64,000 nt of DNA from Lacrimispora algidixylanolytica (GCF_003609635.1 NZ_MCIA01000030.1:62001-126000); one strand, 5' to 3'; counted from the first letter of the stretch, positions 33,339 through 43,689 are shown. Numbers and translations are program-made. The notes: generated by a model not told the origin, from the sequence alone.

Positions 33339-34733
33339 CTATATCAATATATATTTTAGAACAAATAAGACAGCCAGAACATACATCAGAGGACTGATTT
33401 TCTTCTCTTTACTCTTTCCTGTTATAACATTAATAAATACGTAGGAAATAACTCCCATGGAAATACCCTCAGAAATACTATACATAAACGGCATGGCTAC
33501 GATGGTAATGTAAGCTGGAATCGCCTCGGTAAAGTCATTAAAATCAATCTTAACGATAGAGGTTATCATCAAAAAACCTACCGCCACAAGGGCTGGTGCT
33601 GTAGCGAACGCAGGTATTGCCAAAAAGATTGGAGATAAAAACAAGGATAGACCAAACAAAATACTTGCAACTACGGCTGTAAGACCTGTTCTTCCGCCTT
33701 CTGCCACACCTGCTGCACTTTCAACAAAGGCAACCACGGTGGAGGTTCCAAATACGGCACCTGCTGTAGTCGCAATGGCATCTGAGAGCAGGGAACCTTT
33801 TACGTTAGGAAGTCTTCCATCTTTATCAAGCATGTTCGCCTTTGAAGCAACTCCAATGAGTGTTCCCAGTGTATCAAACAAATCTACGAACAGGAATGCA
33901 AACATAACCACCAAAAAGTCTAAAGATAATGCCTTAGAAAAATCCATCTTCATAAAGGTAGGAGCCATGCTCTTAATTCCAAATCCAGAACTTAAATCTG
34001 GAAAGACACTAAACATACCAAGTTCAGGGTTTGGCTGATAAAGGCCAGTTGCCTCACAGATCATTCCAAGAATCCAGGTAATTAAAATTCCCCATAACAT
34101 GTTGCCCTTAACATTTTTTACTACAAGCACAAATGTAATAAGAATACCAATGATGGAGAGTAAAACAGTAATGCCCACTGTATGGAATGTCCCATCTACC
34201 AAAGAACCTTTAAAAGAATAAAAGGAAACAAGAGTGGAACTATCAACAACGATTTTTGCATTCTGCATTCCAATAAAAGCAATAAATAAACCGATTCCAA
34301 CAGAAACAGCATGCTTTAAGGTCAATGGAATCGCATTAAAGATTCCTTCTCTAATACTGGTAAGAGAAAGACCGATAAAGATAATCCCTTCAATAAAAAC
34401 GGCTGCCAGAGCCATCTGCCAAGTATATCCCATCTTGATTACAACGGTGTAAGCAAAGAAAGCATTTAACCCCATACCTGGAGCAAGTACAAACGGATAG
34501 TTTGCAAGCCATGCCATCAAAAGCGTTCCCACCAAGGCAGCTAGCGCAGTGGCTGTAAATACAGCTCCGCTATCCATTCCAGTAGCACTTAAGATGCTGG
34601 GGTTCACTGCCAGAATGTAAGCAGTTGTCATAAATGTAGTAACACCAGCTACTACCTCTGTCTTTACATCCGTGTGGTTTTGTGACAAGTGGAATGTCTT
34701 ATCTAGAAAACTTCCCTTATCTTTTGTTGCCAT
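33339..34733 (-). CDS. NCS2-family guanine/hypoxanthine permease (AzgA/PbuG type)
   Basis: A 464-residue permease with about 12-14 transmembrane segments. Typical AzgA-subfamily stretches are 'TEVVAGVTTFMTTAYILAVN', 'NYPFVLAPGMGLNAFFAYTV' and 'FVDLFDTLGTLIGVASKANM', and 'GTSTVVAFVESAAGVAEGGR' carries the family motif. These proteins import guanine, hypoxanthine or adenine with protons. Start at ATG 34733 with AGGAGG upstream. The gene is 30 bp downstream of guanine deaminase and both are behind a guanine-class riboswitch, which points to guanine as a substrate. Confidence 0.9.
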   Translation of the reverse strand: MATKDKGSFLDKTFHLSQNHTDVKTEVVAGVTTFMTTAYILAVNPSILSATGMDSGAVFTATALAALVGTLLMAWLANYPFVLAPGMGLNAFFAYTVVIKMGYTWQMALAAVFIEGIIFIGLSLTSIREGIFNAIPLTLKHAVSVGIGLFIAFIGMQNAKIVVDSSTLVSFYSFKGSLVDGTFHTVGITVLLSIIGILITFVLVVKNVKGNMLWGILITWILGMICEATGLYQPNPELGMFSVFPDLSSGFGIKSMAPTFMKMDFSKALSLDFLVVMFAFLFVDLFDTLGTLIGVASKANMLDKDGRLPNVKGSLLSDAIATTAGAVFGTSTVVAFVESAAGVAEGGRTGLTAVVASILFGLSLFLSPIFLAIPAFATAPALVAVGFLMITSIVKIDFNDFTEAIPAYITIVAMPFMYSISEGISMGVISYVFINVITGKSKEKKISPLMYVLAVLFVLKYILI

Positions 34734-34763
34734 TGTCGTACCTCCTGATGCCGGAGTCTACTT

Positions 34764-36044
34764 TTAGAATATCCGGCTTCCTTCTGTAAATTTTCCTTTG
34801 ATATGTCTGTCATCTGACAGGTAAATAAAACGTTCCAGCCTTTCTTTTAAGGAAAGAGGCTGTGGATGAGGCAAACTGCTGTCATCCAGAATCAGAGCAT
34901 CAAACTCATAGCCTTTTATAAAGCTTCCAATCTTACCAAAGAAGGACCCTCCACCTAATGTACCCATGTAAAATGCTTCTTCCATGGTAACTGGTTTCAA
35001 GCTTTCATCCACAAGGCGCCATCTTAATTTTGAGACGGAAACAGCCTCTGCCATAGCGCGGAAAATGGATTCTCCAGTGCCTGCTGCCACATCAGTTCCA
35101 AGGCCAATGTTCATCTTCTGGTCCAAATAAGCTCTCACAGGAGCAATTCCAGAAGATAAGTTGGTATTGGACTCAGGACAGTGAGCAATATAAACTCCCT
35201 GTTTCTTCATTAAGTCTATCTCTTCGTCCGTAGAGTAAACGCAATGAGCCATAACAGTCTTTGCAGGTTTACCAAACATTCCAAACTGGTCGTAGGCATC
35301 TCCATAAAACTTTGAGGCAGGACAAAGTTCCTTGACCCATGTTATCTCACTTTTGTTTTCCGATAAATGGGACTGAACGGGTATCTTATATTTCTTTTGT
35401 ATCCTTGACAACCGTTCCATCAATTCATCCGTGCAAGATGGAATAAACCTAGGTGTGAGTATGGGACTGACATGTTTGTATTTAGACATTACCTGTTCTA
35501 ACCACTCAATGGTTTCCCGTTCCGACTCCTTTGGACTCTTCTCGCAATAAAAATCAGGAGAATTCCGGTCCATATTCACTTTTCCCACCATTGTCCTTAA
35601 TCCGGTTTCTTCCATAAGATCCATTAAGACCTGGGTAGCCGGACGATGAATGGTGGCAAAAATGCAGGCTCTTGTCGTAGCACTTCGTTTCATTGTATCG
35701 GCAAAAATCTGATAGGCTTTCTTCGCATAATCCAGATCAATGTACTTAGCTTCCTCCGGAAACGTATTCGTATTCAGCCAGTCCAAAAGTTCCAGATCCA
35801 TATTAAGCCCACGGAACGAGAATTGGGGCGCATGAATATGAAGATCGGTAAGACCAGGAGTAATAAGCATATCTCCCCAATCCGTAAGCGGCAGGTTTAA
35901 AAACTGCTCAGGCAGTTCTTTATATACCCCTTCCGTTTTCCCCTCCAAACAAACCAAATACCCCTGTTCTACGGTCCGTAACAGATGGATATCCTCACTG
36001 TAGCATATGTTTCCCTTAAAGACAAAATTATTATTATCAGCCAT
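34764..36044 (-). CDS. guaD: Guanine deaminase
   Basis: A 426-residue amidohydrolase starting at ATG 36044 (AGGAGG 4 nt upstream; an earlier in-frame ATG at 36068 lacks a site). Metal-binding motifs are present: 'LTDLHIHAPQFSFRG' (HxH), 'IPVQSHLSENKSEITWVKEL' (His and Glu), 'TVMAHCVYSTDEEI', 'YIAHCPESNTNLSSGIAPVR' and 'IGLGTDVAAGTGESIF' (Asp), matching bacterial guanine deaminase. It converts guanine to xanthine and ammonia, feeding purine salvage or use of guanine as a nitrogen source. Co-transcribed with the permease. The long 5' leader carries a riboswitch. Confidence 0.93.
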   Translation of the reverse strand: MADNNNFVFKGNICYSEDIHLLRTVEQGYLVCLEGKTEGVYKELPEQFLNLPLTDWGDMLITPGLTDLHIHAPQFSFRGLNMDLELLDWLNTNTFPEEAKYIDLDYAKKAYQIFADTMKRSATTRACIFATIHRPATQVLMDLMEETGLRTMVGKVNMDRNSPDFYCEKSPKESERETIEWLEQVMSKYKHVSPILTPRFIPSCTDELMERLSRIQKKYKIPVQSHLSENKSEITWVKELCPASKFYGDAYDQFGMFGKPAKTVMAHCVYSTDEEIDLMKKQGVYIAHCPESNTNLSSGIAPVRAYLDQKMNIGLGTDVAAGTGESIFRAMAEAVSVSKLRWRLVDESLKPVTMEEAFYMGTLGGGSFFGKIGSFIKGYEFDALILDDSSLPHPQPLSLKERLERFIYLSDDRHIKGKFTEGSRIF

Positions 36045-36199
36045 AAAGCCTCCTATCCTGCTATCCATAAATACAATACGGCAGCTTCCATTGCAGCATT
36101 TTGTTCCATGCGCAATAAAAAACTACCGTTTCCTCTATCTTCCCGCGCACGCACTACAAATCACAGCCCAAAGGGGCTGCGCCGTATTTCATGCGAAAA

Positions 36200-36260
36200 C
36201 TTATAGACAACTATTCCGGTAGCTGGTAGAAACACTCAACCAATTATGAGCATATATAAG
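36200..36260 (-). promoter_or_regulatory. Guanine-class purine riboswitch
   Basis: On the minus strand CTTATA...TATAAG (36255-36260 with 36200-36205) forms P1. The loop 2 segment 'CTCATAATTGGTTGAG', the invariant J2/3 'GTTTCTACC', P3 'CAGCT...AGTTG' around 'ACCGGAAT', and 'GTCTATAAG' follow in the right order. The specificity position before UAU is C, as in guanine/hypoxanthine sensors (U in adenine sensors). It controls guanine deaminase and permease. Downstream, CGGTAGTT followed by TTTT (36117-36128) could pair with AGCTACCG inside the aptamer, which would make ligand binding prevent termination; this is a hypothesis. Confidence 0.93.
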
Positions 36261-36308
36261 CTTCATTTATTCTGATATCAAATAAATTTTGTGATCTCTG
36301 ACAGGTCG

Positions 36309-36338
36309 ACTATAACATATTGTACAACTATTTGTCAA
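36309..36338 (-). promoter_or_regulatory. Promoter of the guanine riboswitch operon
   Basis: Minus-strand TTGACA (36333-36338), an 18-nt spacer and TATAGT (36309-36314) lie about 50 bp upstream of the aptamer. The -35 is a perfect consensus. Confidence 0.8.
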
Positions 36339-36451
36339 TGATATTTTTATTCTTGTGCATTTCGTGTATTATTACTATTTTTTAGTCCATTAATCAGAAT
36401 TTTCTGTCAATTCCCTCTTAGGAATTGCTTTTCATAATAATACTTTGTTCC

Positions 36452-36552
36452 ATGATTCTCTGCCAGATTTTATACTAGTTATTCCTAAACCGGAATGCTC
36501 TTCCTTATTATATAACATTGCCTATTTTTTATGCTTACTGGCAGAGAATCAT
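36452..36552. repeat. 101-bp element with perfect 15-bp terminal inverted repeats
   Basis: ATGATTCTCTGCCAG (36452-36466) and its exact complement CTGGCAGAGAATCAT (36538-36552) flank 71 bp of A/T-rich sequence, which itself contains ATTCC-TAAACC-GGAAT. It lies between the end of addA and the riboswitch promoter. It may be a MITE-like insertion or a cruciform terminator (TCTTTTT follows on the plus strand, and addA is read on the minus strand). No clear target-site duplication is visible. Confidence 0.6.
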
Positions 36553-36572
36553 TCTTTTTGAGATTCCTTCTC

Positions 36573-39500
36573 CTATGAACCGATTACCACCACTTCTTTT
36601 TGAAGTGCAAAGGAATAAATTACCGCTTCTTTTACCTTTTTCCCGGTCATCTGCTCCAACGCACGTTTATAATAATTTAACTGGATTTGGTACCGATCAA
36701 TGAGCACCTGTTCTTCCCCTTTTCTTATGTGGTCTGTCTTATAATCCACCAGAACAAGTCCATCCTCTTCTTCCATATAAGCATCAATGATCCCCTGTAC
36801 TAAAATAAGCTCTGTAGAATCTCCAAGATCCATCTCTCTAGCAGGTATGCCAATGACGAACTGTTGCTCTTTTTTTAGTTTTTCATTACGCTGCGCCATG
36901 GAAAGCCTGTTACCAAGAGGTGAGGTTAAAAAGTTTAGAAGCAGCGTATTAGAGATCAGGGAAATACTTTCCTCATCCATACGCTTATTCCTTGAAAAAT
37001 CAACCAGTGCCTGTGAAATGTCTGCTTCCGTCTGTACCAAACCAAAATCTAAAAGTTCCAGAACCCGGTGATAGGCAGTTCCCCGGTAAGCGCCTCTTAC
37101 CGCATCCCCTTCTCCATCTTCCTTTAAGAACTTAGGAATGGTCGGCAAGAACTCACTTTCCTCTTCATCAAGAAACTGCCCCTGCTTTTTAAGCTCCGAT
37201 ACAGAAAGCTTAGTATGAAGTCCGATCTCTGACTCATAAGGGTATTGGTAGCCAAATGCAGCCGCAAGCTCCCTTTCAAACTCCATGTCATAAATCTCAG
37301 TCGTATCTAGGGATAACAGCCGCTCCTTGGTCAGTTTCTTTCCTGCCTGACGCTCTACTTCCCGTCCCACCAGATCAGAAACTGGTAACTCTCTGACAAT
37401 CAAACTCCCCGTATCTTGTCCCTCATCAAGTAGAATGGCGGTATCTGAATATTTCCCAGAAAGGCTCATGAGCATCCAGTCTAAATAGGAATCTGCCGTG
37501 GATAAAATGGTAAAAGGAATCTCTCCCTTCACCCGAAAGACCTCCTGATAACGCTCCATCTTCTTTTCCAGGTAGCGGTCAAGCCCTGTCATTACCAGCT
37601 TTTCCTTTGCTCTTGTCATAGCAACATAGAGAACTCTAAGCTCTTCTCCCATGGCTCCAAGCTCTGTTTTTCGGCGTAATACATGCTTCTTTAAGGTAGG
37701 GGCTTTGATACGCCTCTCCAAGTCCAGGTAGTCCGTTCCAATTCCCAGATCCGGGTCAATGAGTATCTTGCCATAAGCATCCTGTTTATTAAACTTCTTT
37801 CCCATTCCAGCTAAAAATACAACAGGAAACTCTAGTCCCTTGCTTTTATGAATACTCATAACCCGAACTGTATTCTCATCTCCGGATAGAGATGCCTCTC
37901 CAAAATCCGTATCATACTTTTTAAGGTTCTCAATATACCTTATAAAATGAAACAATCCCGTGTAGCTGGTTTTTTCATAAGCAGAAGCCTTTTCCACCAG
38001 CATGGCTAGATTGGCCCTTCTTACTTCTCCAGCAGGCATTGCCGAAACGTAATCATAATATCCGGTTCCCTCATAGAGATCGTATAGCAGTTCATGAATG
38101 GATAGGTAGGCCGCCTTAGTGCGGTAAGCAGTTAGCATCTTAGAAAATCGATTTAGTTTTCTATATAATTTAGGATAATTTTCATCCTCTGCTTCTTCAT
38201 ATTCCTTTAGATACTGCTGCCATGCCCCGTAGATGCCCCTGTCTTGTTCTTTCTTTGCTTTCTTTTTAAAGAGGGCTGTCATATGAGCCATCTCTTCATC
38301 CGTCACCTCACCAACAGGTGATCTGAGTACAGCCGCCAAGGGAATATCCTGCATTGGATTGTCTATGATATTTAACATGGAAAGAACTACTTCCACCTCT
38401 ATGGCAGTAAAATACCCAGTCTTTCTCTCTGCATAAGCCGGGATTCCTTCATTCATCAATACATTTACAAAATCCTCTGCCCAACCGCTTAAACTTCTTA
38501 AAAGAATGACCATATCCCCATACCTGGCGGTCCGGTAACCTCCAGTTTTACCTATATTCTTATCAAAAACCAAAAGACCAGTTTCCGGATGAACAAACTC
38601 ACGAATCTTTGCTGCAATTGCTTTTGCCTCTAATTCCCGGCTGGTAAATTCCCCACCGTCGTCATCTAACTGCTTTAATAAATTGCCCTCTGCATGGATC
38701 ATCAATAACTCTGGTTTTTCCCCCACCCGGCCTTCTCCTTCCGGATAAAATGCACCTGGGTGGAGAGCTGTATCTTTGGTATAACGGATATTGCCCAGAT
38801 TCTTCGTCATGATCTGATAAAATATCTCATTGATGCCTGTCAAAACCTCATCCCTGCTTCTAAAATTCTGATGAAGTTCAATCTTCTGGTATTTGCCCTC
38901 TTCTTTGCTGTAGGCTTCGTATTTATCCAGAAAAAGCTGAGGCCTTGCCAAGCGAAACTGATAGATACTCTGCTTTACATCTCCTACCATAAAGACATTG
39001 GGAGTCCCAAACCGTTCTCTTGATATGCTGCTTATTAAAGCTTCCTGAACATCGTTGCTGTCCTGGTATTCATCCACTAAAATCTCTTCAAATTGCTTGC
39101 TCAGTTCATCGGCCGCATCAGAAGGAATTCTTTGATCGTCTTCCTGCTTTAAAAGAATTTCAAGGGCATAATGCTCTAAGTCATTAAAATCCACCAGGTT
39201 TTTCTCCTGTTTTTTCTCCTGGTACCTTCTGGCATACTCACCAGCCAGATCAAGAAGCATCGCCACCGCTTCTTTGGTTCCCTGGATATCTGACAGAACC
39301 TCATCCGGAGATTCAAAGGAATAAAGATCCGAAAGCTTTGACACAGCCTTTTTCACCCGATCCCTTACCCCGGTTACATAAGCCTTTTTCTCCTGATCAA
39401 TCTCCTTTTTACGAATGGAGGCAAGCCGATCAAACGCTACCTGTTTTAATTCTTGATTCAAAGTCTCATAATCTGTTGCTTCTAAAAGTCTATTTAAAAG

Positions 39501-40268
39501 GCGTAAATCACTGATCATCATGGGAAGGTATGCTTCTGGTCCGTTTTCCTCCTCACAGACTTCTGCCGCCCGTTTTATCTGCTCTGCAAGTTCGGTGACC
39601 TGAAGGGCCGCATCAGCCATTAGAAACTTCATCCAGTCCGTTTCCATCATCTGTTCCATATCACTTGCTAAAAGCTCAGCCCGGCAGTGTTCAAGCCATA
39701 CCTCAGGCCATGGGTTGCTTTGAGAAAAAGTATATACCTGCATGATGTAATCTTCTATGCCATGATCTGTCTTACCATTGGCATATGTTTCTACAAACTG
39801 CTCAAAACGAGGATCTGCCGCCTCATAGAAATCTTCTAGCATCTCTTTCATCACGTCTGCCCGCAAGAGAATCAGCTCTCCTTCATCCCCCACTCGAAAG
39901 GCAGGATCAATAGTAAGCTTATTATAATGCTCTCTAATAAGACCAAGGCAAAAGCTATGGATGGTAGTGATTTTGGCATAGGGAATCATGGCCGCTTGTA
40001 TCTGCAAGTGAGTGTTGTCCGGATGTTCCATCAGCTTTTCATCTACCGCTTTTAGAATTCGTTCCCGCATCTCATCTGCTGCCGCTTTTGTAAAGGTCAT
40101 GACTAGAAGCTGATCAATTCTTAAAGGTTCTTCTCCCTCTGTAATCATACGGATGATGCGTTCTACCAAAACGGCTGTCTTTCCGCTTCCTGCCGCTGCT
40201 GAGACAAGAAGATTTCTATTTCTACTTTCAATAACCGCTTTTTGCTCATCCGTCCAGCTTATCGCCAT
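36573..40268 (-). CDS. addA: ATP-dependent helicase/nuclease subunit A
   Basis: A 1,231-residue UvrD-like helicase with a C-terminal RecB-type nuclease. The ATG at 40268 is chosen (GGAGG upstream, 23-bp overlap with addB). Motif I is 'LLVSAAAGSGKTAVLVERII', motif II 'EEILVDEYQDSNDVQEALI', motif III 'FMVGDVKQSIYQFRLARPQL', and late helicase motifs include 'VRVMSIHKSKGLEFPVVFLA' and 'ELRVLYVAMTRAKEKLVMTG'. The nuclease core is near the end ('GIIDAYMEEEDGLVLVDYKT' followed by D). With AddB it processes double-strand ends to Chi for RecA recombination. Confidence 0.96.
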   Translation of the reverse strand: MAISWTDEQKAVIESRNRNLLVSAAAGSGKTAVLVERIIRMITEGEEPLRIDQLLVMTFTKAAADEMRERILKAVDEKLMEHPDNTHLQIQAAMIPYAKITTIHSFCLGLIREHYNKLTIDPAFRVGDEGELILLRADVMKEMLEDFYEAADPRFEQFVETYANGKTDHGIEDYIMQVYTFSQSNPWPEVWLEHCRAELLASDMEQMMETDWMKFLMADAALQVTELAEQIKRAAEVCEEENGPEAYLPMMISDLRLLNRLLEATDYETLNQELKQVAFDRLASIRKKEIDQEKKAYVTGVRDRVKKAVSKLSDLYSFESPDEVLSDIQGTKEAVAMLLDLAGEYARRYQEKKQEKNLVDFNDLEHYALEILLKQEDDQRIPSDAADELSKQFEEILVDEYQDSNDVQEALISSISRERFGTPNVFMVGDVKQSIYQFRLARPQLFLDKYEAYSKEEGKYQKIELHQNFRSRDEVLTGINEIFYQIMTKNLGNIRYTKDTALHPGAFYPEGEGRVGEKPELLMIHAEGNLLKQLDDDGGEFTSRELEAKAIAAKIREFVHPETGLLVFDKNIGKTGGYRTARYGDMVILLRSLSGWAEDFVNVLMNEGIPAYAERKTGYFTAIEVEVVLSMLNIIDNPMQDIPLAAVLRSPVGEVTDEEMAHMTALFKKKAKKEQDRGIYGAWQQYLKEYEEAEDENYPKLYRKLNRFSKMLTAYRTKAAYLSIHELLYDLYEGTGYYDYVSAMPAGEVRRANLAMLVEKASAYEKTSYTGLFHFIRYIENLKKYDTDFGEASLSGDENTVRVMSIHKSKGLEFPVVFLAGMGKKFNKQDAYGKILIDPDLGIGTDYLDLERRIKAPTLKKHVLRRKTELGAMGEELRVLYVAMTRAKEKLVMTGLDRYLEKKMERYQEVFRVKGEIPFTILSTADSYLDWMLMSLSGKYSDTAILLDEGQDTGSLIVRELPVSDLVGREVERQAGKKLTKERLLSLDTTEIYDMEFERELAAAFGYQYPYESEIGLHTKLSVSELKKQGQFLDEEESEFLPTIPKFLKEDGEGDAVRGAYRGTAYHRVLELLDFGLVQTEADISQALVDFSRNKRMDEESISLISNTLLLNFLTSPLGNRLSMAQRNEKLKKEQQFVIGIPAREMDLGDSTELILVQGIIDAYMEEEDGLVLVDYKTDHIRKGEEQVLIDRYQIQLNYYKRALEQMTGKKVKEAVIYSFALQKEVVVIGS

Positions 40269-43200
40269 CGTCCTTTGCCTCCTTTTCTCCCTCAATTACG
40301 GGCCAGATTTCTTCTGATTTTAGTGATTTAAATTTGCGGTAGCCATACCCCTCTGTCTTTAGGTCAAAGCCACAGACTGCATGATAGGGACAATAATCAC
40401 AGGCACTTCTGTTTCCCTGCTTATAAGGCTTTACATCAATGATTCCGTCTAATATCTCTTGTCCCTCTGTTTTTAATTTCTCCTGTACAAACTGACGCAG
40501 GGCCTTAAACCGTTTTCCGCCTGCGATTGATGATTTGTTTTCCTGAATCATGCCATTTTTCATAGCAATGGGAATTACATCAGACTCCGTCTCGATCTCA
40601 CGGTCCATATGAGAGATGGCATTTAGATCTGTGTTAACCAGACCATTCATACGAAGTTGCTTTAACATTCTGCGGTCTATTTCCTCATCAGACATGTCCC
40701 CGTCCTTGTCCACCACAGGATCACCGATGTTATAATAGAAGATACCAGCAGGAATGACCTGCTTTTCTGGCCTGTGTCTCTCTTCCATCTCAAGGGCCGC
40801 ATCCATATATACCACAAGCTGGAGCTGCAAGCCATAAAACAGTGACGATAAATCAAAAGCCGTACTTCCTGACTTATAATCAATGATTTTAACATAGACA
40901 GCATCCTCATCCTCACACAAATCCAATCGGTCAATTCTACCACGTAAGTGAATGGCTTCCTCACCCGATAAAGGAATCCGCATAGCCTTTAAATGATCAG
41001 AAGCGGAAAAGGATACCTCAAAACCAACGGGCACAAAATCACCTTTTTTTAACTGCTCTGTAAGCGCCCACATGGTTCGGTCCGTGATACGCTCTACCTT
41101 ACCAGCTAAGTAAGCATTTCTTGCGGAACTTTTTAAAATAGTATTTCCATATTCTCCAGTGACTAGGGATACGCATTCATGGACAAGCGCTTTTCTCTCC
41201 TGATCGGATAAGTTTTTAAAATCCTTTCCGTCCTCTCTGATCCTTTGAAAGCACATATCAATGGAATCATGAAACAGATTACCAATATCCATTGCCGCCA
41301 GCTCATACTCCTGCCGTTCCATTAACTCCAGACCATAATTTAAGAAATGAGCGTAGGCACAAGAAGCATACTGCTCCATACGAGTCACACTTCCGCTTAT
41401 GACAGAACCATATAAGGCTCTTGCTGCCACCTTTCCAATTCCCTTTTCCTCGTAGGTGTAAAAGGCTGCATCTAAAAGCTTTTTCCCTTCCTCGCTATAA
41501 CGGTCCGATAAAAGAAATGCTTTAAAAAGACCTAAGAACCTTTTATCCTCACCCGTCATCCGGTATTCTCGCAGACCATGAAGCAGAGAATCCTTTGCTT
41601 CTCTCATAGACAAAGGCATCTGATCCTTGGTCGGAATCAATTCTTTCAGATCAGGAAATAGCTTTTTTAGTTCCCCAATTAGAGTCGATGAACGCAGACT
41701 CTTTCCTGACCCATCCATAGCAGAATAAGACAGGATAAGCTCCTGCTCTGGTTTCGTCAACGCAAGATAGAGATAAAATCTCTGTCGAAATCCCTCTTCT
41801 TTGCTTGTTGGTGCTAGTTCAATGGCCTGGGTTCCTAAAAATTCCCTTTCCCGGTCGGTAAACAGGCTGCTCTTTTCCTTTTTTACCGGAACAATTCCAT
41901 CGTTGACTCCGATAAAAAAGAGAATCTTCACATGGTCTAACCTGGTTCTGGTAATATCTCCAACCACTACCCGGTCCAAAGAAGCAGGAATAAGACCCAC
42001 CTTTATCTCTGAAAAACCAGCATCTAGTATCTCCCCATATTCTTTTTTACTAACGTGCTCGTCGCCTAACAGACCTGCCAGCCGGTCAAATAAATCCACA
42101 ACCAGACCGTATACCTGACTGTATTCCTTAGCAAGAATCAATTCTCCCATATCCTTAAATTTGGTTTCATAAGCAAGAAGCTTTTCTTCAATTCCAAGCT
42201 CCATCAACAGCTCTGTGACAGCCGCTGTCATGGTTCTAACCGTAGAATCCTCCTTACGAAACGCTTCCCGAAGGCCACTTAATGGGGCTATGATCTTTTC
42301 TCTAAATTCATTTAATTCCTCCAGATTAAGCTCCTTGGCTCCCCGGTACCAGCCCTCCCAGGTACTATTCCACCTTTTATATCCTCGAATACCCATGGCA
42401 ATCACGTAGTTTTCCAGCCGATCTGACTTTTCCTTATCCTCTTCCTTCATAATAAGGGCAGTTCTCAAATAACGAAACATGGATTCGTAGGTGAAATCTT
42501 TTTGAATAATCTCAATGGCTGCTCGGATCAGCTCAACCATTGGGTTTTTTAATATGCTTTTCTTATCATCCAGGAAAAATGGGATGTTATTTAGCTGAAA
42601 CTGATGAATGATCTCATTGGCATAACTTCCTAAGTCTCCGGTAACCACCGCCATATCCCGGTAGCGAAGGCCTTTCCTTCGTATTGCCTCCTCCATGGAA
42701 TGAATCAAAAAGGAGATTTCTTCGGAAGGATTTAAGGCTTTTATCAAACGAATGGCTCCAGTATTTTTAGAGACATTCCCTTTATAGCGGTATAGATTCT
42801 GTTCTAGAAAATCTAAGGAATTATCCTGATTTTCCCCTGACTCTTTGTAGCGAATGGCTGGGTGCTCCATTAAAAGAAGATCTTTATCCCGAATGGCACT
42901 TGCTTCCTTCGCCAAATCATTTAACTTCCATATCATCTGGCGGCTCATGTAAAACAGTTCCTGCATTCCTGCCCTTTTACTCATGTTTTCTAAGGGATCG
43001 ATGGTAACGGTTACAATCACCTTTTTACAAAACCTGAGAAAAAGACCAAGAATTCGGTACTGAACCGGAGTAAAACCGGTGTAACCATCTAGGGTAATAA
43101 CGCTGTCTTTTATAAGTTCAGACTGGGGCAAAATTCGGCAAAATACATCGAGAATCTCCTCTGTAGTGATGTACTTGTCTTTGATATAATCTTTAAACCC

Positions 43201-43689
43201 CTGATACATCACGGAGATATCGAAAAGCTTCTGCTTTAGCATAGGGCTCATGGTTTCCGGTAGCTCTTCTTTGAGCATGTCCGGTGTAATTCCATACTGA
43301 TAAAGCTCAGACAACATGGACTTTAACTGGGAGATAAAACCGTTCTTTGATAAATGCTCCTTATAAAGCACCAGCTCCTTTTTCTTTTCAGAAGCAACGT
43401 TTCTTAAGACCATAGATTTTCCCATATCATCAAGGACCTGGGGATTTTCTATGGCTAGCTCCTCAAAAATTCGGTACGCCAGACGGTTGAAGCTTACAAT
43501 ATCTATATTCATAACACCATGACGGGGATGAAGTGTAACAATCTCCTTTTGTGTCTGCATGGTGAACTGTTCTGGTACAATGGCGATATATCTGGTATCC
43601 GCATCTTCCATTGACATCCGGATAAGTTCTGTATAAAGGCGATAGGTCTTTCCTGACCCTGATCCACCTAAAATAAACTGAAGGGACAT
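40246..43689 (-). CDS. addB: ATP-dependent helicase/deoxyribonuclease subunit B
   Basis: A 1,147-residue AddB. The N-terminus has 'LQFILGGSGSGKTYRLYTEL' (Walker A), and the inactivated-helicase body follows. The C-terminal nuclease domain has 'AVYVKIIDYKSGSTAFDLSS' and the iron-sulfur cysteines: one upstream near 'YASCAYAHFLNYGL' and three in 'GNRSACDYCPYHAVCGFDLK'. Start at ATG 43689 with GGAGAC upstream. It is first in a two-gene operon with addA. Confidence 0.96.
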   Translation of the reverse strand: MSLQFILGGSGSGKTYRLYTELIRMSMEDADTRYIAIVPEQFTMQTQKEIVTLHPRHGVMNIDIVSFNRLAYRIFEELAIENPQVLDDMGKSMVLRNVASEKKKELVLYKEHLSKNGFISQLKSMLSELYQYGITPDMLKEELPETMSPMLKQKLFDISVMYQGFKDYIKDKYITTEEILDVFCRILPQSELIKDSVITLDGYTGFTPVQYRILGLFLRFCKKVIVTVTIDPLENMSKRAGMQELFYMSRQMIWKLNDLAKEASAIRDKDLLLMEHPAIRYKESGENQDNSLDFLEQNLYRYKGNVSKNTGAIRLIKALNPSEEISFLIHSMEEAIRRKGLRYRDMAVVTGDLGSYANEIIHQFQLNNIPFFLDDKKSILKNPMVELIRAAIEIIQKDFTYESMFRYLRTALIMKEEDKEKSDRLENYVIAMGIRGYKRWNSTWEGWYRGAKELNLEELNEFREKIIAPLSGLREAFRKEDSTVRTMTAAVTELLMELGIEEKLLAYETKFKDMGELILAKEYSQVYGLVVDLFDRLAGLLGDEHVSKKEYGEILDAGFSEIKVGLIPASLDRVVVGDITRTRLDHVKILFFIGVNDGIVPVKKEKSSLFTDREREFLGTQAIELAPTSKEEGFRQRFYLYLALTKPEQELILSYSAMDGSGKSLRSSTLIGELKKLFPDLKELIPTKDQMPLSMREAKDSLLHGLREYRMTGEDKRFLGLFKAFLLSDRYSEEGKKLLDAAFYTYEEKGIGKVAARALYGSVISGSVTRMEQYASCAYAHFLNYGLELMERQEYELAAMDIGNLFHDSIDMCFQRIREDGKDFKNLSDQERKALVHECVSLVTGEYGNTILKSSARNAYLAGKVERITDRTMWALTEQLKKGDFVPVGFEVSFSASDHLKAMRIPLSGEEAIHLRGRIDRLDLCEDEDAVYVKIIDYKSGSTAFDLSSLFYGLQLQLVVYMDAALEMEERHRPEKQVIPAGIFYYNIGDPVVDKDGDMSDEEIDRRMLKQLRMNGLVNTDLNAISHMDREIETESDVIPIAMKNGMIQENKSSIAGGKRFKALRQFVQEKLKTEGQEILDGIIDVKPYKQGNRSACDYCPYHAVCGFDLKTEGYGYRKFKSLKSEEIWPVIEGEKEAKDDGDKLDG

